Of a stretch of 59,506 nucleotides of DNA, positions 33,385 through 41,047 are shown piece after piece. A program made the translations under genes and the position numbers. The stretch is from positions 1 to 59,506 of the forward strand of contig CALKOT010000094.1 in the NCBI GenBank assembly GCA_938092015.1. The letters are read 5' to 3'. The notes beneath the pieces are model-generated. The model did not search any database, had not been told where the DNA came from, and saw only the letters and a program-made list of their open reading frames with translations. Positions within the stretch are counted from its first letter, which is position 1. The number at the start of each line of letters is the position of its first letter. This DNA comes from an uncultured Paracoccaceae bacterium (GTDB lineage: Bacteria; Pseudomonadota; Alphaproteobacteria; Rhodobacterales; Rhodobacteraceae).

Positions 33385-34229
33385 CCTACGAAGCCATCAC
33401 CGAAGTGGTTGGAAACATCGATCTGATTTTTCTGCTGATCGGCGCAGCAATCCTGCTGATTGAGATCGTCGGAATGCTGGTGAAGGGGACATTCAAACGC
33501 AGAACATTGTTCGAAATGGGCGCCAGCCTGTCGACGTAAATCCCCTCAATCCTTGTGGAAACGGTACTGCTGACGACCGGCTATGCGCTTTACTACATCA
33601 TTGCCGAGGCGACCGTCAGTTGGTCGATCCCTTTGACATGGTGGGGTCTCGGCGCCGCCGTATTGGTCGCCGATTTCATTTACTATTGGGAACACCGCAT
33701 TGCCCATGAGATGCGCTTGCTGTGGACCCAACATGCGGTCCATCATTCGTCACGTGACATGAATATCGTCACCGCAGTCCGCTTTGGCCCGCTCGAAGGC
33801 GTGTGGGCTGTGATCGTTCATATTCCGATGCTGTTCATGGGGTTTTCACCTGAGGCGATCATTGGCGCCCAGATCGTCGTTCTCGCCTATCAGACGTGGC
33901 TGCATACAGAGCTGATTGGCAAGCTTGGCCCGTTGGAGCTGGTGCTGAATACGCCCTCGCATCACCGGGTTCACCATGGCTGCGATGATATCTATCTCGA
34001 CAAGAACTATGCAGGCATTCTGATCATCTGGGACCGTATGTTCGGCACGTTTCAGGAAGAGATCGAAACGCCGCGCTATGGGTTGAAGCGTGAGTTCGAC
34101 AGTCAGAACCCGTTTACGGTCTGGTTTTCAGAATTGCCGGAACTCTACCAAAACCTGCGAGGCGCAAAGTCTGGGTATGAAATCAGGATGTACCTATTTG
34201 GCCCTCCTGGCTGGACGCCGAACGATTAG
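33381..34229 (+). pseudogene. Sterol desaturase-family gene with an in-frame ochre codon
   Basis: From ATG 33381 (GGAGG upstream) the frame reads through membrane segments to FEMGASLST and then TAA at 33537-33539. It continues in frame as IPSILVETVLLTTGYALYY to TAG 34229. The rest has the di-iron histidine boxes of fatty acid hydroxylase/sterol desaturases: EHRIAHE, QHAVHHSS and HHRVHHG. The interruption again fits a Gln codon. A shorter product could start at GTG 33555 but would lack the first membrane segments. Confidence 0.78.
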
Positions 34230-34256
34230 GGAAGGCAGTTCCCGATCAAGCACAGC

Positions 34257-34282
34257 GCGAAGCCCTATCGGCTTCGCCTTTC
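34257..34282 (+). terminator. Rho-independent terminator after the sterol desaturase gene
   Basis: The perfect 8-bp stem GCGAAGCC / GGCTTCGC (34257-34264 with 34270-34277) has a 5-base loop and is followed by CTTTC. Confidence 0.6.
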
Positions 34283-34330
34283 AGGGCGGGTCGCACAGCA
34301 AACTGCCACCAATGTCTAGAATTCTGTCGT

Positions 34331-34352
34331 GACAAGCCTGCCGAAAGCAGGC
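34331..34352 (-). terminator. Terminator-like hairpin after the HTH gene
   Basis: The 6-bp stem GCCTGC / GCAGGC (34336-34341 with 34347-34352) has loop CGAAA, and is followed on the minus strand by TTGTC. It adjoins the stop codon of the minus-strand HTH gene. The U-tract is weak. Confidence 0.4.
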
Positions 34353-34562
34353 CTAGTCTTCCTTAACAAACTCAAGCAAGTCGCCGGGTTGGCATTCCAA
34401 CGCATCGCAGATCTTCTCAAGCGTTTCAAAACGCACGCCTTTCACCTTGCCCGACTTCAACTGACTGAGATTGGCCTCCGTAATGCCAACAATGGCGGCA
34501 AGTTCTTTTGAGCGCATCTTGCGGAGCGCCAGCATGACATCGAGGCGAACGATAATGGGCAT
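34353..34562 (-). CDS. Small Cro/C1-type HTH regulator (YozG-like)
   Basis: The 69-residue protein is almost only a helix-turn-helix domain (SKELAAIVGITEANLSQLKSGKVKGVRFETLEKICDALEC shows Leu/Ala turn residues at 19-45) ending in PGDLLEFVKED. This small type is commonly coded next to a DUF2975 membrane protein, as it is here (9 bases apart). ATG 34562 is chosen; a TTG lies one codon earlier. Confidence 0.85.
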   Translation of the reverse strand: MPIIVRLDVMLALRKMRSKELAAIVGITEANLSQLKSGKVKGVRFETLEKICDALECQPGDLLEFVKED

Positions 34563-34571
34563 CAACGCGGC

Positions 34572-35102
34572 CTAAACAATTTGCTCGTTTTCAGCGCGAA
34601 GGGCTTCAGCCTCTTCCGCAAGCTCAGAAACGCTGAGAAGGGCAAGACCGACAAGCAACATCAGAATGTCGAGATCAAAGATCTGAATGGCCCATTCAGG
34701 TTCCGCCTCGCGAGAGCCAAACATCAGCATTGGCAAGAAATAATTCAGGCAGATCAATCCAAACCACAGCGCTATCAAACCAAGTCCAGACTGTCGCAGC
34801 GCCCGAGCAGCCGTACCAGAAGCCAATCCAGTGCGTTGCGCAATCTGCCGCAATTTGTGCAGACCGGTTACCAGATAGATCAGCCCTGCAGTAAATGGCA
34901 GGCACAAAACCATGCCCCCGATCATGCACCACGTCGCGGGCGCTTCAAAGACATCGCGATCCATCAAATCGGCCAGAACTTCCGTATCACCCAAAAATGC
35001 CGCCAACCATGCAAAGCTGATCACCAGCACCACTTGGGCCACCAGCAACGCAATCGCTACAGTGAAGGCCAGGCCAAACCAACGTCCCGTGATCTTCATC
35101 AT
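34572..35102 (-). CDS. DUF2975 family membrane protein
   Basis: The 176-residue protein has four hydrophobic segments (near residues 12-34, 53-75, 112-130 and 147-165) and the topology of DUF2975 proteins, which pair with small HTH regulators such as the next gene. Function is unknown. Two adjacent ATG codons (35102 and 35099) are possible starts, with GAGAGG just upstream. Confidence 0.8.
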   Translation of the reverse strand: MMKITGRWFGLAFTVAIALLVAQVVLVISFAWLAAFLGDTEVLADLMDRDVFEAPATWCMIGGMVLCLPFTAGLIYLVTGLHKLRQIAQRTGLASGTAARALRQSGLGLIALWFGLICLNYFLPMLMFGSREAEPEWAIQIFDLDILMLLVGLALLSVSELAEEAEALRAENEQIV

Positions 35103-35242
35103 TCGCCTCTCGAAGTTTCCGCTAGCATATCGGTAAGGAAAATGGGTTCAATAGATATTTATTATTTCTAAACAATAATTTTTTCCATAAAAGATCGAGT
35201 ACTGATTCCCACCGCTGATGCGGCCAAATCCGGAGTTTCCCT

Positions 35243-35635
35243 AAGCGTTATCTGCCCCTAACTGCAATCGCCGTCCTCGGCCTGTCCGCCTGCGCCAACA
35301 CCGGCGCCGACTACACGCCTATTGTTGACGGCCCCTACACCACCGGTTTCTCAACAGATCTCGATGCTTGCCAGAAGGTGGCCGAGCGGCGGTCCTATAC
35401 AAATGGCGATGTCCAATCCGAAGTGGCGTTCGGTGCCGTGACCACCGGGTTAGTCACCGGCTTGATCGCTGGAATTGAAGATGGAGATGTCGGTTCTGGC
35501 ATCGCCGGCGCCTTGATTGGCGGCGCTATTGGCGGCGTCGCTGCAGGCGTTGGTCAGTCCCGAGATACATCGGGCGAGCGCAAAAACATTGTCGTCTCGT
35601 GTATGCAAGGCCGCGGACATAACGTGGTGGGATAA
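35243..35635 (+). pseudogene. Glycine-zipper lipoprotein gene without a recognisable start codon
   Basis: The frame encodes KRYLPLTAIAVLGLSAC (lipobox LSAC), then PIVDGP and a glycine-rich zipper (GIAGALIGGAIGGVAAGVG), ending at TAA 35635. The codon before the first Lys is CCT, and GGAG lies 7 bases before that Lys, where a ribosome site for an ATG-Lys-Arg start would be. The first ATG in this frame is at 35378, after the signal sequence. A nearby ATG (35218) is in another frame and would need a one-base shift. The gene has probably lost its start, or uses a very unusual one. Confidence 0.6.
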
Positions 35636-35687
35636 CCGTAGGATCAGAAGTTGTGCGCCGTCGTTAGCCGTCAGCCCTTGCCAGAAA

Positions 35688-35708
35688 TGCAATGCGGCTC
35701 ACATTGCA
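35688..35708 (-). terminator. Hairpin after pqqE
   Basis: The perfect 7-bp stem TGCAATG / CATTGCA (35688-35694 with 35702-35708) has a 7-base loop and is followed on the minus strand by TTTCT. It lies 18 bases beyond the pqqE stop codon and may terminate the pqq operon. Confidence 0.4.
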
Positions 35709-35725
35709 GAGGTTCGTACTAGCGC

Positions 35726-36853
35726 CTACATCAGGCGATATTCGAACTCATCCGCTTGCACTTCGCCATCGGCAATCGCCGCTGCCCTCATCTCACCATG
35801 CAGCGGCGATTTAGAGCATGCCGGATCGACAGCAGCTGCATCGCCGGTCCACGCAAAGGCTTGACACCGGCAGCCGCCAAAATCCTTGGCCTGCCGGTCG
35901 CAACTTTGACATGGGTCCTGCATCCAGTCGACGCCGCGATAGGCGCGAAACGCATCTCCCTTGTCCCAGATTTCCGTTAAGGGCCGGTCCTTGACGTTCT
36001 CGAACTCCAGCGTCGTGATCGTCTCAGCCGCATGGCAGGGCAGCACCTTGCCTTCGGGCGTTACGTTCAGGCCAACACGCGCCCAGCCGCCCATGCAGGG
36101 TTTGGGGAAGTCCGCCAGATGGTCTGGCGTTACGTAGTCGATGACGAGGGTGCCTTTCAGACGCTCACGCGCTTCGGCGACGATCTCTCCGCCACGCTTC
36201 ACCTGCCCCATCGTCGGCATCAGTGCGGTTCGGTTCTTGTAGGCCCAACCATGGTATTGGGTGTGCGCAACTTCCAATCGCCGCGCGCCGAGCTTGACCG
36301 ACAGGTCAATCGTATCGGCCAGCCGGTCGAGGTTCTGGCGGTGCATGACGGCGTTGATCGTCAGCGGGATGCCTTCTTTGGCGATCCAGTCGGCAACCTC
36401 CATCTTCTTCTCAAAGCCGCCTTTGTAGCCGCCGATCCTGTCCGCCGTGCCGCCATCTACGCCTTGAATGGACAGCTGGACGTGATCAAGGCCGCGTTCA
36501 GCCAGATCGGCGAATTTCGCAGCGGTCAATCCGACGCCAGAGGTGATGAGATTGGTGTAGAGATCCGCCTCACGCGCGCCAGTCAGCAGTTCGGGGAGGT
36601 CACGGCGGGACGCGGGCTCTCCGCCTGACAGATGCACGTGCAGAACACCCATGGCCGCCGCTTGGTGGAAGACGTCGATCCAGGTTTCCGTGTCGAGTTC
36701 CCGCGACTTGCGGATCATCTCAAGCGGGTTTGAGCAGTACGGGCATTTCAGCGGGCAGCGGTGGGTCAGTTCGGCCAGCATCGCCATAGGCACCGGGGTA
36801 CGGGCCAGCGCGGCACGCATATCCTGCTCTGCGTTTTTTAGGGGAACGTTCAT
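35726..36853 (-). CDS. pqqE: PqqA peptide cyclase PqqE (radical SAM)
   Basis: PqqE forms the Glu-Tyr carbon-carbon cross-link in the PqqA peptide, the first committed step of PQQ synthesis. The 375-residue protein has the radical SAM site C33-x3-C37-x2-C40 (CPLKCPYC), the HLSGGEP motif, and the Cys-rich C-terminal SPASM region (CMGG, LPCHAAE, DPCQSCDRQ, GGCRCQA). Its start overlaps pqqD by 4 bases. Confidence 0.97.
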   Translation of the reverse strand: MNVPLKNAEQDMRAALARTPVPMAMLAELTHRCPLKCPYCSNPLEMIRKSRELDTETWIDVFHQAAAMGVLHVHLSGGEPASRRDLPELLTGAREADLYTNLITSGVGLTAAKFADLAERGLDHVQLSIQGVDGGTADRIGGYKGGFEKKMEVADWIAKEGIPLTINAVMHRQNLDRLADTIDLSVKLGARRLEVAHTQYHGWAYKNRTALMPTMGQVKRGGEIVAEARERLKGTLVIDYVTPDHLADFPKPCMGGWARVGLNVTPEGKVLPCHAAETITTLEFENVKDRPLTEIWDKGDAFRAYRGVDWMQDPCQSCDRQAKDFGGCRCQAFAWTGDAAAVDPACSKSPLHGEMRAAAIADGEVQADEFEYRLM

Positions 36854-37122
36854 GCGACCTCCACCATTCTGCGGTTGATCATGTCGGTCAGGAACTTGCC
36901 GGCATCCGTCTCAATCCGCTCAACCGGCGCGTCGAACTTGGCGGCGAGGTGGGCGACGACGCCTGCGAAATCTCGTTGGCCATCAAGGGCGCCAAGGATG
37001 TGCGCGCCAACCTGGTCCAGTTTGACCGCCCGCTCTGGCGCCAACAGGAACCAGCCCTCGCGTATCTTGCACTCTTTCACCCGCACACCGCGGGGCAGAA
37101 AAGGGATGTCGGCGGCATTCAT
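36850..37122 (-). CDS. pqqD: PqqD, PqqA-binding chaperone
   Basis: The 90-residue protein matches PqqD (PFLPRGVRVKECKIREGWFLLAPER with later GQRDFAGVV), which binds PqqA and presents it to PqqE. ATG 37122 overlaps the pqqC stop codon (ATGA); a start nine codons upstream lies within pqqC and is rejected. Confidence 0.95.
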   Translation of the reverse strand: MNAADIPFLPRGVRVKECKIREGWFLLAPERAVKLDQVGAHILGALDGQRDFAGVVAHLAAKFDAPVERIETDAGKFLTDMINRRMVEVA

Positions 37123-37865
37123 GCCGCCAGTGCCTGCCCCGGCGCCCATGCACCCGGGCAGGGGTTGCCGTTGACGTAGACATGCTCAATCGCGTCCAGT
37201 TGGCACCACAGCATGCCGGTTTTAAAGCGGAGCGCGTTCAGAGACGCCTGCTGCATTTCCACCGTGGTCGCATGGGTTTTCACATATTCCAGCGCCCAAT
37301 CAGCGTCGCGCGGGGCCTGTGTCAGGCGGTGGCCGAAATAACGCATCACGTCCTGATCGATGAATTCATAGTGCTTCAGCATGCCAGAGACGCGCTGCGA
37401 GATGATCATCGGCGAAAACATTTCTGTCAGGCTAGAGGCGATCGCCTCCAGCAGCGTCCTATCACGCACGAAGGCAACATAGGCGTCGCAAGCGAAGCGT
37501 ACGGCAGGCAGCGCGCCCTTCATCGACGTCACATAATCCCGGTCCAGCCCAACGCCATCGGTCAGCGCCAGCCAGCGGCGCAGACCGCCTTCGGGGGCGT
37601 CATCAATCTCACCATCATGATCGACGATGCGCTGGCGCCATTCCCGGCGCAGGACAACGTCGTCCATCCGCGCCATCAGCGTCGCGTCCTTCAGCGGGAT
37701 GATCCACTGGTAGCAATATCTGTTCAGCGCCCAAGCCCGCACTTCATCCAGCGTGCAGCCACCGGAATGGAGGCGCTGATGAAACGGGTGAAGGTGATGG
37801 TAGCGTACTTCGCCAATCTGGCGCAGGGCGGCTTCCATCTGGTCGGGGGTCAGCAATTCAGTCAT
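37119..37865 (-). CDS. pqqC: Pyrroloquinoline-quinone synthase PqqC
   Basis: PqqC is the cofactorless oxidase that performs the last ring closure and eight-electron oxidation to PQQ. The 248-residue length is normal. Family landmarks are YHHLHPFHQRLHSGG near the N-terminus, NRYCYQWIIPLKDA, RMDDVVLRREWRQRIVDHDG and the C-terminal region with CQLDAIEHVY. It is separated from pqqA by 99 bases with a hairpin. Confidence 0.97.
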   Translation of the reverse strand: MTELLTPDQMEAALRQIGEVRYHHLHPFHQRLHSGGCTLDEVRAWALNRYCYQWIIPLKDATLMARMDDVVLRREWRQRIVDHDGEIDDAPEGGLRRWLALTDGVGLDRDYVTSMKGALPAVRFACDAYVAFVRDRTLLEAIASSLTEMFSPMIISQRVSGMLKHYEFIDQDVMRYFGHRLTQAPRDADWALEYVKTHATTVEMQQASLNALRFKTGMLWCQLDAIEHVYVNGNPCPGAWAPGQALAA

Positions 37866-37891
37866 TTCGAACCTTAACGAGGTCGGAAAAA

Positions 37892-37927
37892 TAAAGGCTC
37901 CCGAAGCTTTCGCCCTAGGAGCCTTTA
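37892..37927 (-). terminator. Hairpin between pqqA and pqqC (attenuator/terminator)
   Basis: The perfect 10-bp stem TAAAGGCTCC / GGAGCCTTTA (37892-37901 with 37918-37927) encloses a 16-base loop. On the minus strand the 3' arm runs into TTTATTTTTCC. A partial terminator here would let pqqA be made in excess over pqqCDE, as known for other pqq operons. Confidence 0.75.
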
Positions 37928-37964
37928 GAATGCGATGGGGCGCAGGGCCCCGAAAATCGTTCGA

Positions 37965-38057
37965 TCAGAACAGATCTTCTTCAGTCTCTGCTGGGAAATA
38001 CATGTTGATTTCCATGCCGCAGGTCACTTCTTCGATCTCAGGTGTGTTCCAAGCCAT
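37965..38057 (-). CDS. pqqA: PQQ precursor peptide PqqA
   Basis: The 30-residue peptide starts MAWNTPEIEEVTCGMEINMY. It contains the E-x3-Y pair (Glu16 and Tyr20 in EINMY) whose side chains become PQQ. AGGAGG lies 6 bases before ATG 38057. The gene is short enough to be missed by automatic length filters. Confidence 0.97.
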   Translation of the reverse strand: MAWNTPEIEEVTCGMEINMYFPAETEEDLF

Positions 38058-38207
38058 GACAGCCTCCTGTGGTTTGATTCGTACGCCTACAATCACGATT
38101 TCACCCCTCGCCGTCAAATCTGTCTTTCACATGAGGCGAATTCTCTCATGGCTTAAGAACTTGAAAGCGACTGGCGATTTTTGATCGTATTGGCGCATAT
38201 TAGGGTG
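38058..38207. promoter_or_regulatory. Divergent promoter region of pqqA and the XoxJ-like gene, with a dyad
   Basis: The two genes start back to back over 150 bases. A spaced inverted repeat CATGAG-N9-CTCATG (38130-38150) lies between them and could bind a dimeric regulator that serves both promoters. Promoter boxes cannot be placed reliably. Confidence 0.35.
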
Positions 38208-39005
38208 ATGACAGGCGTAACGACCCTACGCGCGCTGATATGCGCCGCCGTTCTTACAATACCGGGTATACCCGGCGCGGCCGAGGCGCTGCGCGTCTGC
38301 GCCGACCCTGCGAACCTGCCCTTCACCAATGAGGCTGAAGAAGGCTTTTCCAACCGGATCGCTGAACGTCTGGCGGCGGAGATGGAACGCCCGTTGGTCT
38401 ATCACTGGCGCGAACTGGGCGTGGGCTTTCTGCGCCAAACCCTGCAGGCGAAGGTCTGCGATGTGGTGCTGGACTATGCGGCCGAGGATTGGCGCGTCCT
38501 GAACACGGTCCCCTATTACCGATCCAGTTTTGTCATAGCCGTGCGGGTAGGAGATGATCTTGCGGGCGTCGCGACACTGACAGATCCCCGACTTGAAGGG
38601 CGCAAAATTGGCGTTGTCGCTGGCGGGCCGCCTGCCGCGCATCTCGCGAGGCTGGGTCTTATTGGCGACGCGAGGCCCTATCGCCTGACGGTGGATCGCA
38701 GGTTCGAAAGCCCTGCTCTGACAATGCTTGGTGACTTAAACGCAGGTGAGATTGACGCTGCGATCCTCTGGGGGCCATTGGCTGGTGGGGACATTGCAGC
38801 GGACGCTGGACTGACTTCGACATTGCTGTTGGCAAGTGCGCTACACCCGCCGCTTGCCTACGACATGACACTGGCGGTTCGTTTGGGCGATGCTGATTTG
38901 AAGGCGGAACTTGATGCGGCGCTTATTTCTGCCGGCGGCGACATTGAAGCGATACTCACGAAGGCGAATGTGCCCTTGATGCCACTTGAGACACCAATCC
39001 GTTAG
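38208..39005 (+). CDS. Quinoprotein-associated periplasmic binding protein (XoxJ/MxaJ-like)
   Basis: The 265-residue protein has a signal peptide and the type II binding-protein fold seen in MxaJ/XoxJ: LRVCADPANLPFTNEAEEGFSN, VCDVVLDYAA, GRKIGVVAGGPP and AAILWGPLAGG. These proteins accompany PQQ dehydrogenases and are thought to help enzyme maturation rather than transport. It is the second such domain in the window, the first being fused to cytochrome c. ATG 38208 follows TAGGG closely. Its TAG stop overlaps the convergent stop of the next gene (TTAG shared). Confidence 0.85.
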   Translation: MTGVTTLRALICAAVLTIPGIPGAAEALRVCADPANLPFTNEAEEGFSNRIAERLAAEMERPLVYHWRELGVGFLRQTLQAKVCDVVLDYAAEDWRVLNTVPYYRSSFVIAVRVGDDLAGVATLTDPRLEGRKIGVVAGGPPAAHLARLGLIGDARPYRLTVDRRFESPALTMLGDLNAGEIDAAILWGPLAGGDIAADAGLTSTLLLASALHPPLAYDMTLAVRLGDADLKAELDAALISAGGDIEAILTKANVPLMPLETPIR

Positions 39006-39799
39006 CGGCCACCCTTACGCGCCAGCACTCCACGAGACGGATCATAGGCAAAAACCGCTGCAGCAAAGAAGGCAGCAGCGCAAGCGATGACCACTGGCAG
39101 GCCGATCGTGTCGACCTTCAGATAAAGCGCAAAGCGGATCAGCTCCACGCAGTGGGTGAACGGATTGAAGAGCGCGATGTCATGCAGCAGCGTTGACCCT
39201 TCCTCGATCCGCCACAGCGGGTAGAGGGCGGAGGATGCAAAGAACATCGGGAAGATGACAAAGTTCATCACGCCCGCAAAATTCTCCAACTGCTTGACGG
39301 CGGACGATATCAGCAGGCCCAGCGCCCCCAGCAGTAACCCTGACAGGATCAGCGCGGGTAGAACGGCCAGAAAACCCATTGGCGGCGGGTCAACGCCCCA
39401 AATATAGGCGACGATCAGGAAAGCGTAGACCTGAAAGATCGACACGATGGTTGAGGCCAGCAATTTGGAAAGCAGCAGGAACCAGCGCGGATAAGGACTG
39501 ACCAGCAACGTGCGCATCGCACCGGTTTCGCGGTCATAAACCATGGACAGCGATGACTGCATTCCGTTGAACAGCTGGATCATCGCGCAAAGGCCGGGGA
39601 CGACGTAGACTTCGTATAAGATGTAGGTCTCATAAGGCGGAATGATCGACAGCCCCAGCACCGACCGGAACCCAACTGCAAAGATAAACAGCCAGACCAG
39701 CGGGCGGACGAGGGCGGACAGAAAGCGTTCTTTCTGCTGCACAAACCGCAGACCTTCGCGCCAGATCACGCCCCAGGCGCAAGTCGTCCAGCCATTCAT
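39002..39799 (-). CDS. ABC-2 type permease of the PQQ-associated (PedC/LutF-like) transporter
   Basis: The 265-residue protein has six hydrophobic segments and ABC-2 features (RPLVWLFIFAVGFRS, YDRETGAMRTLLVSPYPRW). This permease family is specifically linked to PQQ alcohol dehydrogenase loci; in Pseudomonas putida (PedA1A2BC) and Methylorubrum (Lut) related systems are implicated in rare-earth uptake. It overlaps the ATPase gene by 4 bases. Confidence 0.87.
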   Translation of the reverse strand: MNGWTTCAWGVIWREGLRFVQQKERFLSALVRPLVWLFIFAVGFRSVLGLSIIPPYETYILYEVYVVPGLCAMIQLFNGMQSSLSMVYDRETGAMRTLLVSPYPRWFLLLSKLLASTIVSIFQVYAFLIVAYIWGVDPPPMGFLAVLPALILSGLLLGALGLLISSAVKQLENFAGVMNFVIFPMFFASSALYPLWRIEEGSTLLHDIALFNPFTHCVELIRFALYLKVDTIGLPVVIACAAAFFAAAVFAYDPSRGVLARKGGR

Positions 39800-40524
39800 G
39801 ATCCGTCACCGGTCATGGTCAAGAATGCGTCAGACAGGTCGCCGCCATCTGCAACCTCTGCCGCTGCCTTGTCTGCCAGAACCCTGCCTTTGTGCAGCAC
39901 CACGACCTGATCGTCGGGCCAGATCTCATCGACCAAATGGGTGGCCCACAGGATGCCGACGCCATCTTCCACCGTCAGCTTATGCATATCAGCAACGATA
40001 TCAGTGCGCGATTTGACGTCGAGGCCCACTGTCGCTTCGTCACACAAAAGCAGATTGGGCTGATGCAACATGGCGCGGGCGATCTCTACCCGACGGGCCT
40101 GCCCGCCTGACAGCGCGCCGATCTTCTTGCCCATGAGGTCTGAGAGACCAACGCGCGCCAACAACGCCTCGCCCCGGCTAAGCGCCTCGCGCCGCCCGAT
40201 ACCGTGGAGGGCGGCCTGATAGATGATGTTCTCAGCGGCTGAAAGGGCGTTGTCCAGCGACCGGCTTTGAAAGACGACGCCTAAGCTCACCAACGCCTCT
40301 CGCGGGGCCGCTTGCATGTCATGGCCGCAGACCGCGATGCTGCCGGATCGATTGGAATAAAGCCGGGTGATCAGATTGAAGAGGGTCGATTTCCCGGCGC
40401 CATTCACACCCAATAGTGCGGTGAACCGTCCAGCAGCGACGCTGAAACTGACTTCATCTACAGCGCGCACATCACCAAAGGCGTGGCTTACGTTTTGGAC
40501 AGAAAGGGCGGGTTGTTCAGTCAT
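39796..40524 (-). CDS. ATPase of the PQQ-associated (PedB/LutE-like) ABC transporter
   Basis: The 242-residue ATPase has Walker A (LLGVNGAGKSTLFN), signature LSGGQARRVEIARA, Walker B (NLLLCDEATVGLD) and the switch His in WATHLVDE. It partners with the overlapping permease gene. Members of this family are found with PQQ dehydrogenases; metal transport is inferred from characterised relatives. Confidence 0.9.
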   Translation of the reverse strand: MTEQPALSVQNVSHAFGDVRAVDEVSFSVAAGRFTALLGVNGAGKSTLFNLITRLYSNRSGSIAVCGHDMQAAPREALVSLGVVFQSRSLDNALSAAENIIYQAALHGIGRREALSRGEALLARVGLSDLMGKKIGALSGGQARRVEIARAMLHQPNLLLCDEATVGLDVKSRTDIVADMHKLTVEDGVGILWATHLVDEIWPDDQVVVLHKGRVLADKAAAEVADGGDLSDAFLTMTGDGS

Positions 40525-40582
40525 TCAGGCGACCATGGACTGCCGCCGCATCAGCGGCAATCCCTGATCAAATCTCAAACCG

Positions 40583-41020
40583 TCACTTGATCTGGATCTT
40601 CACCCGCTGGCTGTCGCCCCGCGCACCGGGAAGCGCCAGTTCGTAACGACCAGGTTTGATCGCAATAAAGCCCAGTTCCAGCTCACCCGCCGCATCAAAT
40701 TCAAAGCTGTCGACAGCCATAGGGCGGATTTCGATGTCGTTGATCACGATCTCATCCATCCAGATCGCCCGAAAGAAACCCGCGCCTTCAAGCGCCAGTT
40801 CGGCTGAGCCATCTGCAGTGATGACCATCTCATAATAGGCGCCAGATTCCAGCGTGATCGGACCATCCGAAATCGGTTGGCCAGAGGCCAGTGTCAACTC
40901 AATCTCTTCACCGACATTGCATTTCGCCAGAAGGCCAGCAAAGCCAAGCTTGTCGCAAAGCGGCGCAGAATGGGCGAGGCTTGGCAGGGCCAGCGCAGCG
41001 GCCAGGGCGAGGTATTTCAT
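40583..41020 (-). CDS. Exported protein of the PQQ-associated ABC system
   Basis: The 145-residue protein has a signal peptide (LALAAALALPSLAHSAP) and a beta-rich body with many acidic residues (VGEEIELTLASGQ, MDEIVINDIEIRPM). Two cysteines (C22 and C34) lie near the mature N-terminus. It resembles small cupredoxin-like or exported proteins found in Ped/Lut loci. The acidic beta surface would suit metal binding, but that is speculation. Confidence 0.7.
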   Translation of the reverse strand: MKYLALAAALALPSLAHSAPLCDKLGFAGLLAKCNVGEEIELTLASGQPISDGPITLESGAYYEMVITADGSAELALEGAGFFRAIWMDEIVINDIEIRPMAVDSFEFDAAGELELGFIAIKPGRYELALPGARGDSQRVKIQIK

Positions 41021-41047
41021 GACGGTCTCCCTTGTCTTCGGATGCAG

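Noticed and set aside
6024-34229. A recoded genetic code in which TAA/TAG mean Gln
   Set aside because: Intact, recognisable genes end with TAG (ftsY, RraA-like), TAA (M48 neighbour, ABC permease) and TGA at family-typical lengths, and two of the broken genes also have frameshifts.
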